A DNA stretch of 64,000 nucleotides. It comes from Fibrobacter intestinalis. GTDB lineage: Bacteria; Fibrobacterota; Fibrobacteria; Fibrobacterales; Fibrobacteraceae. Below the pieces are notes generated by a model. It was not told the DNA's origin. It ran no database searches and saw nothing but the letters and a program-made list of their open reading frames with translations. The DNA lies in assembly GCF_900167415.1 (NCBI RefSeq), contig NZ_FUWU01000003.1:1-64000 (forward strand). Direction: 5' to 3'. Of the stretch, positions 50,495-59,720 are shown one piece after another (positions within the stretch are counted from its first letter, which is position 1; every line of letters starts with the position of its first letter). A program made the translations under genes and the position numbers.

Positions 50495-52936
50495 TCAGTT
50501 CCTTTCCGACGTTCGCCTTTCAAAATTCAGCCAGTCGAACATCGGCAAAAGCGCACGGCTCTGCGGATTTTCCGAATCGGCGACATAGCGTTTATAACTT
50601 TCAAACGCCTGATTTTCGAGCGACGTCTTGTCGATATACAAATTTAGCCAGCCGGCCATCGAGATAAGTCCCGTGATATGCTTGATGACCAGCTCGTCGT
50701 TTTTCTCTGAAGCGGCGGCAATCAGTTCCGACAGTTTTTTGTGGAACATTCGCCCTGTTCCGCCGAACGAAAAATTCGTATTCAAGGATTTTGCTTCGTC
50801 CACCAGTTCGTGCACTTCATTCAAAAGCGTTTCATCGTGCGCTTTCAAATAGCGCAGCGCCATTTCGTGAATTTTGGCATTGATCTCCAACGATAAAGCT
50901 TTGCGCATGGTGTCCGTCAGCGTGTGATCCCGGTCCGCCAAAGAATCGATGGAAAGTCCGTTCTGAATGGCAAAGCCGTCAAACGCCTGCGTCACCTTTT
51001 CCAACCGGGAATTGGTCAGAAGCTGGTTAATGTGCCGCAAGGAATCGCTCATCAAATTTCGCATCCGGACAATATAAGCTGTCGGGAATTGCATCTGCAA
51101 ATCCTTCACTGTCGCATTGAAATTCGGAATAAACGAAACCTCTTCGGGACGCACGCCACCAAACACAACCGCAGTGACCCGCCCCATGGTATCGTTCAAA
51201 GCCAGAATTGTCGCTTCGGTCGTTTCACCAATGTCGGCGTCGTCAAAAGAAGCGTGGACAATTGTTTCAAACTTTCGGGAGCATACAACAGAAGCTGTCA
51301 ATCGAGAATCCAGCTGGGATTTTTCTTCAAATTTTTCCAGTCCCAGATGCAGCACGACAGCACGCTCTGCAAGTAGCTTGAACGCAACAGGCATATCGGG
51401 CATGGCATAGCGGACAAAAACCTCTGTTCCGCTCCAACGATGTTCATTGGAAGTCGCGCGACCCAAAATGCTCAAGAACTGATCCCGCAGCGGATGATTG
51501 ATGGGCAAGAACGGGCGCAAAAGTTCCAAAGCCCTTTCCGCATAGCGCATATTCTGCACTGGTTCCAAGCCCTCAATATCATTGAAGAACCAGCCGCAAC
51601 TGGTGAACGAGAACATGCTGAATTTTTCCACTTCCAGCAGACGAATCGCCGTCGTTCTCGCCTTTTTATCTTTAGGGTCTTTTAAAATTTTATTCAGGAA
51701 TTTTTCCTTGCGCTCTTTTTCTTCGGGCTTGACCAGAGCGTCTATGTATAAATTCCGAGCGTCCCACGGCGACACCGCCGAAATTTTTTCCATTTCTCGA
51801 ACAAAAACATCGTCGGCAAATTTTTTGAGGAAATTCATCGCGTCACGCAACGGCGTTCGCCATTTTTGGTTCCAATCCGCACCGCCGCCTGTCGAGCAGC
51901 CGCAATCCCGATACCAGCGACCGACTCCATGAGCGCAACTCCAAGCGCATCCTTCGGCATGGGAGTTTTTCAAGCGCACTTCGAACTTCGGCGGGAATTT
52001 TTCCAAAAACCATCCGAAATTCACCGGCACCATATTGTGCTCGGGCGCATAATGCTGAAAAAGCCACGCCGCGCACATATCGCCAAAGGGTTCATGATGG
52101 CCGTAAGATTCGCCGTCCGTTCCAATGCTCACCAGTTGCGGTTCATCCCGGTTCGGGTCAAAGCCGTCTTGAATTCGCTTGCCGAAAACATTCGCATCTC
52201 GCAAAAGATGTTCAAAGCCCACGGCGCTTGAAAGCCAGGGATTATAAAAGAAAACGTCCAAATAACCGTCGCAAATTTTTTTCCCTTCTGCATCCACAGG
52301 GTAAATGCGATAAGGGCGAGTCGTATCGATGTCCGTATTTTCGCAGCCTTTCCATTCCGCATTTTTGACGTCCAGCGGACGGAAGCATTCCGCCTGCGTT
52401 GGGGAAAGGATGGTAAAGCGGATTCCTTCACGAATCAAATCGACAACGACGTCCATATTGATGGCGGTTTCCGCAAGCCACATCGCTTCGGGCTTTCTGC
52501 CAAAATGCGTTTCAAAATCCCGAATGCCCCAGCGGATTTGCGTAATGCGATCTTCCGGAGAAGCCAGCGGCATGATGATGTGATTGTAAACCTGCGCAAT
52601 CGCATTTCCATGTCCCAAGCGTTTCAGCGTTTTGGCATCGGCTTCCTGAATGCGGCGGTAAGTGTCCGGCAAATGCGTCCGAATCCAGCCCATCAGAGTC
52701 GGGCCCATATTGAAACTCATGTATTCGTAGTTGTTCACAATGTCCTGAATGCGACCGGAACCCGAAAGGATTCGGCTTGCAGCATTCGGGCTGTAACACT
52801 GAGCAGCAATGCGATCGTTCCAATCGTGGAAAGGAGCCGCACTCGGCTGGTTTTCAATTTCCCCCGTCCACGGATTTTCGCGAGGAGGCTGATAAAAGTG
52901 TCCGTGAATTGCAAAGTAAAGAGGTTGCGTTGCCAT
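50495..52936 (-). CDS. GH57 family protein with DUF3536 domain
   Basis: 813 residues. YFAIHGHFYQPPRENPWTG is the start of GH57 enzymes, with the nucleophile Glu in MWLAETAIN and HEPFGDMCAAW (DxE/H region). The C-terminal half matches DUF3536. GH57 enzymes act on alpha-glucans (amylase, branching or glycogen-modifying). Probably cytoplasmic, as no signal peptide is seen. Follows queA by 15 bases. Confidence 0.88.
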   Translation of the reverse strand: MATQPLYFAIHGHFYQPPRENPWTGEIENQPSAAPFHDWNDRIAAQCYSPNAASRILSGSGRIQDIVNNYEYMSFNMGPTLMGWIRTHLPDTYRRIQEADAKTLKRLGHGNAIAQVYNHIIMPLASPEDRITQIRWGIRDFETHFGRKPEAMWLAETAINMDVVVDLIREGIRFTILSPTQAECFRPLDVKNAEWKGCENTDIDTTRPYRIYPVDAEGKKICDGYLDVFFYNPWLSSAVGFEHLLRDANVFGKRIQDGFDPNRDEPQLVSIGTDGESYGHHEPFGDMCAAWLFQHYAPEHNMVPVNFGWFLEKFPPKFEVRLKNSHAEGCAWSCAHGVGRWYRDCGCSTGGGADWNQKWRTPLRDAMNFLKKFADDVFVREMEKISAVSPWDARNLYIDALVKPEEKERKEKFLNKILKDPKDKKARTTAIRLLEVEKFSMFSFTSCGWFFNDIEGLEPVQNMRYAERALELLRPFLPINHPLRDQFLSILGRATSNEHRWSGTEVFVRYAMPDMPVAFKLLAERAVVLHLGLEKFEEKSQLDSRLTASVVCSRKFETIVHASFDDADIGETTEATILALNDTMGRVTAVVFGGVRPEEVSFIPNFNATVKDLQMQFPTAYIVRMRNLMSDSLRHINQLLTNSRLEKVTQAFDGFAIQNGLSIDSLADRDHTLTDTMRKALSLEINAKIHEMALRYLKAHDETLLNEVHELVDEAKSLNTNFSFGGTGRMFHKKLSELIAAASEKNDELVIKHITGLISMAGWLNLYIDKTSLENQAFESYKRYVADSENPQSRALLPMFDWLNFERRTSERN

Positions 52937-52951
52937 TTTTTACCGTATGAA

Positions 52952-54001
52952 TTAGAGGATTAACATTCCGTCGCCATAGCTGAACAAATGCAGCCGATGT
53001 TCCACAGCATATTTGTATGCAGCAAGCGTGTTCTCGCGTCCATAGAACGCGGCGACTAAAAGGATTAAAGAACTTTTGGGCCAATGAAAATTGGTGAGGA
53101 GACCGTCAGCGATTTTGTAACGATAGCCGGGATAGAAAAAAGCATGGGTCACGCCCGTCTGCGCCGAAAGCGTGCCGTCTTCTTGCGCAATGGTTTCGAT
53201 AACCCGAGTGCTGGTCGTTCCGATGGGAACAATTCGGCCTCCGTTTTGACGTGCGCCGTTGATGATGTCCGCGTTTTCCTGCGTGAGTTCGTAATGTTCG
53301 CCGTGCATTTTATGCTCGCGGAAATTTTCAGTTGCGATATTCTGGAACGTGCCAGGTCCCACATGAAGGGTTACTTCGGCGATTTTGACGCCTTTCGCTT
53401 TCAAGTCTTCCAGCATCTGGCTGTTAAAATGCAGACTCGCCGTCGGTGCCGCAACCGCGCCGTTGTATTTTGCAAAAATCGTCTGATACGCTTTTTTATC
53501 TTCTTCGTCGTCGGGGCGAGCGATGTATGGCGGCAAAGGAACGTGCCCCTGCTCATTCATCACCTTTTCGAGTTCCACAGGGGTCGCTTCAAAGCGAAGA
53601 ACACGAGCACCATCAGGATTAATTTGTTCTACATGCGTTTTAATGCCCGCGATTTCCAGTTCCCGTCCCACCGGAAACGCTTTGCCTGGACGCACCCAGG
53701 CTTCCCATCGAGCATTTCCCGCTTCATCGGGAAAAAGGGTTTGCACCAGCAGAATTTCAACTTGCCCACCATGCAGAGTCCGTCCGAAAAGACGCGCAGG
53801 AATCACTTTTGTATTATTGACCACAATGCAATCGCCCGGACGGAAAAATTCGACAATCCGAGGCGCGGGAACAATTTCCAACGGACCTTTTCCATCTTTG
53901 GGACAATGCAAAATTTGCGTTTTTCCTTTTCCCGGCGAACGACTGGCAATCAATTCCTTGGGAAAATCAAAAGCGTAATCGGATAAACGATCAGAGATCA
54001 T
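52952..54001 (-). CDS. queA: tRNA preQ1 ribosyltransferase-isomerase
   Basis: 349 residues. SDYAFDFPKELIASRSP, CIVVNNTKVIPARLFG, PPYIARPDDEEDKKAYQTIFAKYNGAVAAPTASLHF and VGPGTFQNI are QueA signatures. The enzyme transfers the ribose of S-adenosylmethionine to preQ1 in tRNA to form epoxyqueuosine. Its start overlaps the stop of the WYL regulator (ATGA). Confidence 0.96.
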   Translation of the reverse strand: MISDRLSDYAFDFPKELIASRSPGKGKTQILHCPKDGKGPLEIVPAPRIVEFFRPGDCIVVNNTKVIPARLFGRTLHGGQVEILLVQTLFPDEAGNARWEAWVRPGKAFPVGRELEIAGIKTHVEQINPDGARVLRFEATPVELEKVMNEQGHVPLPPYIARPDDEEDKKAYQTIFAKYNGAVAAPTASLHFNSQMLEDLKAKGVKIAEVTLHVGPGTFQNIATENFREHKMHGEHYELTQENADIINGARQNGGRIVPIGTTSTRVIETIAQEDGTLSAQTGVTHAFFYPGYRYKIADGLLTNFHWPKSSLILLVAAFYGRENTLAAYKYAVEHRLHLFSYGDGMLIL

Positions 54002-54963
54002 AAAGCCTTGCTCGATTCCTTTAATTGTTTCCGAAGATTTTCTTTTAAGCTGGACGGTTCCAAAATTTTCACCTGCGGCAAGATGCTCAACAGCCAGCCT
54101 TCAAAATCCGGCGTGTCGCAAATGTGCATTTCTACGGTGAACGGCTGCTGCTTACGGATTTTAACCGCCGGATTGAAGTGCGCCTCGCGGAATTGCGTTT
54201 GCAACCAAAAGGCTTTCACTTCCATAAGCACTTTGATTTTAGGGTAAGACGAACCGGTGAATTTGCCAAAGCAATGACTGTACAATTTTTTATAGTCGAA
54301 CGGAATTTCGGGGAAGAAAGCTCCCGTTCTGCGGAAATTCCGGATTCGGCTCAAAGCAAACAAACGGATTTCTGAATGGAGATCGGCGACCAGATAAAGA
54401 GTGTCGATGCGCAACACCAATTTCAACGGACACACTTCGTATTGTTCCTCTTTACCGTTTTCCCTTACCGGCACATATGTCAGCAAAATTTTCGCCCGCT
54501 CCTTGATTGCCGCCAAAAATTTTTCAATTTCCGTTTCCCTAAATTCCAAATGTTCGCTGTATTCCGAAAAAGGTCCCAAATCGACAATAAAATCCGAGTC
54601 CACATTGATGACTTGATTCAGCGCATTTTCAGCGGAATCATCCCCGCAAAGAAAATCAATGGCCTTTTTGACACTTTTGCTGTGAGCGGAGATTCCAATT
54701 TCATTCAGCACTTTCTGCACCGATTTGAGTCCACGAATAATCGCTTCGGGACGCCGACTCGCCACAGGCTGAATGGAAAACTTTTTTGAAGACTTGTCTT
54801 GCCGAAGCCCGCAATTTTCCGCCTTGAGAGTTTCCAGATAACGATAAATCGTTCTCGCGTCGCATCCCATATAATCCGCAAGTTCTGCAATCGAAGCGGG
54901 CTTATTCGGCAAGCTCAATCGCAGTTTCACCTGGTTCAATTTTTCATAAGTCGATTTAGGCAT
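53998..54963 (-). CDS. WYL-domain transcription regulator
   Basis: 321 residues. N-terminal helix-turn-helix (SIAELADYMGCDARTIYRYLETLKAEN) and a WYL domain with LLTYVPVRENGKEEQYEVCPLKLVLRIDTLYLVADL (ligand- or nucleic-acid-sensing fold), then a WCX-like C-terminal part (FWLQTQFREAHFNPAVKIRKQ). WYL regulators often respond to DNA damage or phage, but here the gene sits in a tRNA/translation operon. Coupled to queA. Confidence 0.85.
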   Translation of the reverse strand: MPKSTYEKLNQVKLRLSLPNKPASIAELADYMGCDARTIYRYLETLKAENCGLRQDKSSKKFSIQPVASRRPEAIIRGLKSVQKVLNEIGISAHSKSVKKAIDFLCGDDSAENALNQVINVDSDFIVDLGPFSEYSEHLEFRETEIEKFLAAIKERAKILLTYVPVRENGKEEQYEVCPLKLVLRIDTLYLVADLHSEIRLFALSRIRNFRRTGAFFPEIPFDYKKLYSHCFGKFTGSSYPKIKVLMEVKAFWLQTQFREAHFNPAVKIRKQQPFTVEMHICDTPDFEGWLLSILPQVKILEPSSLKENLRKQLKESSKAL

Positions 54964-54972
54964 GATTTCTCC

Positions 54973-56211
54973 TCAGTCGCTCACCCGCAAACGGGTAACG
55001 ATTTTGATTTTGTTTGTAATCCTGTTTGCAAAAAATTCCAGCGTTTTTTTTTGCAGGTGATTTTTTACACGGCCTTCTACCAGAAGCCCTTCCGAAAGCG
55101 GAATGACCCGCAGGCAGAATTTGATGAATTGCGTTTTCAACAATTTTTCTAAAGCGTTCGCTTTGCGCCAAAGCGCAGCCGGCGATTCTTCCACTTTTTC
55201 CAGTTCCAATTTTAACCGGCGAATGCCAGCAATGTTCTGCAATTCCTTTGTGACCCCATCCAAATCCGAACCGGCAAAGTAGTAAGCATTTAGCGTCAAT
55301 TCACCATTTTCCGCATGGAGATCGTAGTAAAACAGCGGCGATTTTTCTTTTTCCAAGATGCGAAACGCGTCGCGGCAAATATCGGCATCGGAAATCGGAG
55401 TTCCTGCATATTTCACCGAAAGCATATCGACTACGCCGCGAAAATCTGAAAAGGACTTTACAAATGCAAGAGCGTTTTCCTTTGTTGGCAAATCGGCGAC
55501 CGATCCGTAAACGTAGGCAATGTTACGCACCACGTTCAACCGAAATTCCGAAGACAGGCCGGGAAAATTTCGAGACATCTCTGCAGTCAATCGTTTCAAC
55601 AAAACATCATCCGGAAGAGCCTGTTTTTTTTCGGGAAGAGTGATAAAAAGTACTTTTCCACCTTCCAAACGCACGACAACTTTTTCAGACGACTTGTCCA
55701 AAATCCGTCCGACAACAAATCCCGTCGCTTTTCGCAAAACGTGATAGACCGGATCGCCGAGCAAAACCGAACCGATTTGCGCCGGCAAAAGTTTAAATCC
55801 CTGTGGTGCTTGTTCGTTATATCGAGACAGCAGCGGCCTAGAAAATTTTTCCTGTACGCCGACCGATTTTAGCATCACCGTTTCTTCTTGCTTGGTGACG
55901 AACAGTCCGGAAATCTGATTCGGACGAGGCCTTCCGTCGATATACACCCAATCTCCGGGAAGCAGACGATTCTGGGAAAGGAGCTTGGCATATTCGTCTT
56001 TGGATTCATTGCCGCCCAAATACATTTCACCCGCAAACGCCACGAAAAAAGTTCCACAGGCATTGCACCGACAAACAAACGGAACATCCTTGGAAATTCC
56101 AAAGCGCTTGGAAAACGCTTCTCTGGCTAAAATCGCATGAGCGGTAATCGCCCCGCACTTCGCACAGAAAAGCGGCATTTCCCACAACTGATGAATCCAG
56201 TATCGGAGCAT
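54973..56211 (-). CDS. Uncharacterised protein with zinc ribbon
   Basis: 412 residues. A four-Cys zinc ribbon (MPLFCAKCGAIT and FVCRCNACGTFFVAF, residues 12-55) is followed by an alpha/beta region. The C-terminal ~110 residues (FCLRVIPLSEGLLVEGRVKNHLQKKTLEFFANRITNKIKIVTRLRV) have the secondary-structure pattern of a BON domain. No family recognised. GAGGCGG precedes ATG 56211; the start follows the gltX stop by 13 bases. ATG 56178 is a possible alternative. Confidence 0.6.
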   Translation of the reverse strand: MLRYWIHQLWEMPLFCAKCGAITAHAILAREAFSKRFGISKDVPFVCRCNACGTFFVAFAGEMYLGGNESKDEYAKLLSQNRLLPGDWVYIDGRPRPNQISGLFVTKQEETVMLKSVGVQEKFSRPLLSRYNEQAPQGFKLLPAQIGSVLLGDPVYHVLRKATGFVVGRILDKSSEKVVVRLEGGKVLFITLPEKKQALPDDVLLKRLTAEMSRNFPGLSSEFRLNVVRNIAYVYGSVADLPTKENALAFVKSFSDFRGVVDMLSVKYAGTPISDADICRDAFRILEKEKSPLFYYDLHAENGELTLNAYYFAGSDLDGVTKELQNIAGIRRLKLELEKVEESPAALWRKANALEKLLKTQFIKFCLRVIPLSEGLLVEGRVKNHLQKKTLEFFANRITNKIKIVTRLRVSD

Positions 56212-56224
56212 TCCGCCTCGAAAA

Positions 56225-57694
56225 TCATTCCTGCATCAAAGGTTCCGCGTTGGCAATGCGGCGAATCGTTTCATCCTTGCCGACGACTTCAAAAAGTTCC
56301 CACAAACCGGGACCCGCAGTAACTCCAGAAACAGCCAAACGGACAGCACCGACAAGTTCTCCCAATTTGCAACCGCGCTTTTCGGTAAGCTTCACAAAAC
56401 CCTTTTCGATTTCGGGAGTTGTAAACGGTTCTACGGACATGAGCATTTCGCGGACAGAGCGAGCGATTTCACGACTGCCTGCCGCCCAATGTTTCCGCCG
56501 TCCCTTTTCGTCATATTCCGTCGGAGCCTTAAAGAAGTACACCGCCATATCGGCCAGATCCTTTAAGAAATGCGCTCGGGGCTTCAACATCTCCACAATC
56601 GCATTGAGGCGTTCAGCAGATTCGCCCGCAACCGAAATTCCCTTTGCCTCCAGGCCCGCAACCATTTCTTTCAAAAGGACTTCATTCGGCGTCGTGTGAA
56701 TGTGCTGCATATTCATCCACTGCAATTTCTTTTCGTCAAATTTAACCGCCGTCGGGTGGATGTTTTCGAGTTTGAACGCTTGAATCATCTCGTCCAAGGT
56801 CATCACTTCCCGATCGTCCCCCGGATTCCAGCCGAGAAGCGCCAAATAGTTCACCATCGTTTCCGGCAAATAGCCCAGTTCGCGGAATTCGCCGACCGAA
56901 ACAGCCCCGTTGCGTTTGGAAAGCTTCCCGCCATTTTTGGAATCCAAAATCACGGGCAGATGGCACCAAACCGGAGGTTCCCAGCCAAAAGCCTTGTAAA
57001 GCAGAACATGTTTGGGCGTTGAACTAATCCATTCATCGCCGCGCAAAACATGAGTCGTCCCCATCAGATGGTCATCCACGACGCTCGCAAAATGATAAGT
57101 CGGAAAACCGTCCCGCTTGATAAGAACCAGATCGTCGAGCACTTCGTTTTTATACTCAATGCGCCCGCGGATTAAATCTTCAAATTCGGTAGAACCCGAT
57201 TCCGGAATTTTAAAACGGATGACCGCCTTTTCCCCAGCGGCGATTCTCGCTTCCGCTTCTTCCCTTGGGATATTTCGGCAGTGCCTATCATAGCCCGTTT
57301 CCGGAGCTCCGGCCTTCTTTTGCGCCGCACGAATTTCGTTTAAACGTTCTTCCGAACAAAAACAATAATAGGCCATCCCGGAATCCAGCAGTTTCTGAAT
57401 TTCCCGATGATAAATTTCCAAACGTTCGCTCTGGAAATAGGGACCACACGCCCCTTCACAACCCGGACCTTCGTCCCAGTTCAAACCGAGCCATTTCAAA
57501 TCCCGCAACAAATCCTTGAGCGCCGCTTCATTGTAACGCTTTCTGTCGGTATCTTCGATGCGCAAATAAAAAGTGCCACCCGTCGCTTTGGCAAAAAAGT
57601 AATTGTATATTGCCGTACGGGCTCCGCCGACGTGAAGAAAGCCTGTCGGGCTTGGAGCAAAACGAACTCGAACCTGATGCGTTTTTTCGGACAT
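56225..57694 (-). CDS. gltX: Glutamate-tRNA ligase
   Basis: 489 residues from MSEKTHQVRVRFAPSPTGFLHVGG (class I HIGH region), LRIEDTDRKRYNEAALKDLL and the KLSKRNGAVSVGEFRELG (KMSKS-type) motif. It charges tRNA-Glu. The ATG used follows GAGG and the RVRFAPSPTG start is diagnostic; an upstream GTG in frame has non-protein-like sequence. It heads the minus-strand run. HipA of E. coli targets this enzyme, and a hipBA copy is present at 22.7 kb, though no link is shown. Confidence 0.96.
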   Translation of the reverse strand: MSEKTHQVRVRFAPSPTGFLHVGGARTAIYNYFFAKATGGTFYLRIEDTDRKRYNEAALKDLLRDLKWLGLNWDEGPGCEGACGPYFQSERLEIYHREIQKLLDSGMAYYCFCSEERLNEIRAAQKKAGAPETGYDRHCRNIPREEAEARIAAGEKAVIRFKIPESGSTEFEDLIRGRIEYKNEVLDDLVLIKRDGFPTYHFASVVDDHLMGTTHVLRGDEWISSTPKHVLLYKAFGWEPPVWCHLPVILDSKNGGKLSKRNGAVSVGEFRELGYLPETMVNYLALLGWNPGDDREVMTLDEMIQAFKLENIHPTAVKFDEKKLQWMNMQHIHTTPNEVLLKEMVAGLEAKGISVAGESAERLNAIVEMLKPRAHFLKDLADMAVYFFKAPTEYDEKGRRKHWAAGSREIARSVREMLMSVEPFTTPEIEKGFVKLTEKRGCKLGELVGAVRLAVSGVTAGPGLWELFEVVGKDETIRRIANAEPLMQE

Positions 57695-57858
57695 ATAAAC
57701 CTCAAAATGATAAAACGTTCCACAAAAGATGTTTTGACAAAGTTTAACAAAATCCAGGTTTTGAAAGGAAAATGCGGGAGAAAAAGTGCGCAAAATTCCC
57801 ATTAAAGCCAGAAAAATCACCTTTTTTCCAAAAAGACAAAAAAATCGAAAAAAAACAC

Positions 57859-57895
57859 TTGACTTTTTATTTGCAATTATTATAAATTTAGAATA
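57859..57895 (+). promoter_or_regulatory. Rubrerythrin promoter with Fur/PerR-like palindrome
   Basis: TTGACT (57859-57864) and TATAAA (57881-57886, 16-base spacing) form a good promoter. A palindrome TATTATAAATTTAGAATA (57878-57895, one mismatch) overlaps the -10. It resembles Fur/PerR-family operators, and a Fur-family gene lies directly downstream. Confidence 0.6.
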
Positions 57896-57942
57896 GTTAC
57901 AAACAACGGGCTTGCCATAAAGCCCACAACAAGGAGACACCT

Positions 57943-58503
57943 ATGAAAGTTTGGGTCTGTACTGTTTGCGGTTACGTTTCTTTTGGAGAAGAACCTCCTG
58001 AAGTTTGCCCGCAGTGCAAAGCGCCAAAATCCAAGTTCAAACTGAAAGAAGAACAGAAAGAAGGCGGAAAAATCGTTTGGGCTGACGAACACAAAATCGG
58101 CGTGGCCAAAGGTCTTGACGAAGAAATCGTCCAAGGGCTTCGAGAAAATTTCACCGGAGAATGTACGGAAGTCGGCATGTATCTGGCGATGAGCCGCCAA
58201 GCCGACCGTGAAGGATATCCTGAAGTCGCCGAAGCCTACAAGCGCATTGCTTTTGAAGAAGCGGAACATGCTGCCAAGTTTGCAGAACTCCTCGGCGAAG
58301 TGGTCGAAGCGGATACCAAGAAAAACCTGGAAGTCCGCGTCGCCGCAGAAGCCGGCGCTACCGAAGGCAAACTCAAAATTGCCAAGCGCGCCAAGGAACT
58401 CGGTTACGATGCCATCCACGACACGGTTCACGAAATGTGCAAGGACGAAGCCCGTCACGGCGGTGCATTCCAAGGCCTTCTGAATCGTTACTTCAACAAG
58501 TAG
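57943..58503 (+). CDS. Rubrerythrin with N-terminal rubredoxin domain
   Basis: 186 residues. Rubredoxin CxxC pairs ([14 protein letters not shown], residues 1-40) precede the diiron ferritin-like domain ([41 protein letters not shown]). This reverse order is known from anaerobes. It reduces hydrogen peroxide. AAGGAGACACCT precedes the ATG. Probably co-transcribed with the Fur-family gene unless the terminator between them acts. Confidence 0.93.
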   Translation: MKVWVCTVCGYVSFGEEPPEVCPQCKAPKSKFKLKEEQKEGGKIVWADEHKIGVAKGLDEEIVQGLRENFTGECTEVGMYLAMSRQADREGYPEVAEAYKRIAFEEAEHAAKFAELLGEVVEADTKKNLEVRVAAEAGATEGKLKIAKRAKELGYDAIHDTVHEMCKDEARHGGAFQGLLNRYFNK

Positions 58504-58520
58504 TCATCTTTACAAGAGGA

Positions 58521-58550
58521 AGGGGGCAGGCCACTGCTCCCTTTTTATTT
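58521..58550 (+). terminator. Terminator between rubrerythrin and the Fur-family gene
   Basis: AGGGGGCAG-gcca-CTGCTCCCT stem followed by TTTTTATTTT. It ends only 4 bases before the downstream ATG, so most transcripts should stop after rubrerythrin. Confidence 0.8.
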
Positions 58551-58553
58551 TCT

Positions 58554-58961
58554 ATGAATCTGTCGGAATCTTTGAAAAGCAAGAACATACGCCCGTCCAT
58601 TCAACGGATGCGCATTTTAGATTATTTGCATTCGCAAAAAAATCATCCGACAGTCGATACGATTTACGAAGCTCTGCATCCCGAAATTCCAACTCTTTCC
58701 CGCACGACGGTTTACAATACGTTGCAGACTTTTCAAAAATGCCATCTGGTTTCCGCTTTGGACTTTGGCGACGGCAGCATCCACTATGATGCGGACACTT
58801 TTCCGCACATCCACTTTAAATGCCAGGAATGCAACGCCATCCACGATGTATTTGTCGTTCCCGAAGACATTCAAAAGCATCTGGAAAAAGGAACCATTCT
58901 GACTTCTTCTCAATTTTACGCTTTCGGCATTTGTGCAAAATGCGCTAAAAAATCCCGGTGA
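58554..58961 (+). CDS. Fur-family peroxide/metal regulator (PerR-like)
   Basis: 135 residues from ATG 58554. LKSKNIRPSIQRMRILDYLHSQKNHPTVDTIYEALHPEIPTLSRTTVYNTLQTF is the Fur winged helix, and HIHFKCQECNAIHDV and FGICAKCAKKS supply the zinc Cys pairs. PerR-type regulators control rubrerythrin in anaerobes. The start has no Shine-Dalgarno and directly follows a terminator, so its expression may be deliberately low. Its end overlaps the converging TrmO gene by 46 bases. Confidence 0.88.
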   Translation: MNLSESLKSKNIRPSIQRMRILDYLHSQKNHPTVDTIYEALHPEIPTLSRTTVYNTLQTFQKCHLVSALDFGDGSIHYDADTFPHIHFKCQECNAIHDVFVVPEDIQKHLEKGTILTSSQFYAFGICAKCAKKSR

Positions 58962-59719
58962 ATAGGCTTGTCGCCATAAATATCCTCTCCGGCTTTTAAA
59001 TCCTCCGCCGAGTAGCCGCTGTAAATTTGTAACAATTCAATTTGTCGACGGGATTCGTCAAAGGAAAAAGCAATCCGGAAAGTCCGAAACGCCAATTCCG
59101 CTCGAGACCGAATAGAATCCACCCGAATCCGACGACGCGAAGCATCCAACGGAGAGTGGCACAGCTGGCATTCCGCAAAACTTTGCAAATCCCAACCGCA
59201 GGCTGCGGTAATCCAATCGCTCTGCGCTTTAAATTCCGGCGAAGACAAAACCGTCCACTCGGGCGAATTTTGCAAATCGACCCAACCCGGTTTGGCTTCG
59301 GGGAAAGCATCCGCCTTGGGAATATACGGTTTTATATCCAAAACGGGAGTGCCATTCAACAAGTCCGCTTCATCCACATTCAACGTCAGATTTTCCACGG
59401 ACAAAAGTCGAACGCAAGAAATGCCGATGGGATTCGGGCGATACGGGCTTCTGGAAGCAAAGACGCCGACACGTTCATGATCTATTGGAGGAACAGGCGG
59501 GCGCACTGTCGGACGCCAGCCCGCATTCCGATGAAAAAGGAACAGAACCCAAATCCGTTCAAAGCCCTCGATATCCCGAAGAGCTTCTTCGAAGCCCCGG
59601 TGAGGCAAAAGCTCTATTTTCCCAGGATGCCCGCGAAAAAAAACGCCTTGCCGAGGAACTTCGTATTTGAACGACGCCTTGCTCGTGAAATAGCCGATTT
59701 CCTCAACGGTAAAAGGCAT
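58916..59719 (-). CDS. TrmO-like tRNA methyltransferase (TsaA fold)
   Basis: 267 residues. The TsaA core has VPRQGVFFRGHPGKIELLPHRGFEEALRDIEGFERIWVLFLFHRN and VGVFASRSPYRPNPIGISCVRLL and DIKPYIPKADA. TrmO methylates N6-threonylcarbamoyladenosine at position 37 of certain tRNAs. Length and motifs are complete. Confidence 0.9.
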   Translation of the reverse strand: MPFTVEEIGYFTSKASFKYEVPRQGVFFRGHPGKIELLPHRGFEEALRDIEGFERIWVLFLFHRNAGWRPTVRPPVPPIDHERVGVFASRSPYRPNPIGISCVRLLSVENLTLNVDEADLLNGTPVLDIKPYIPKADAFPEAKPGWVDLQNSPEWTVLSSPEFKAQSDWITAACGWDLQSFAECQLCHSPLDASRRRIRVDSIRSRAELAFRTFRIAFSFDESRRQIELLQIYSGYSAEDLKAGEDIYGDKPIHRDFLAHFAQMPKA

Positions 59720-59720
59720 T

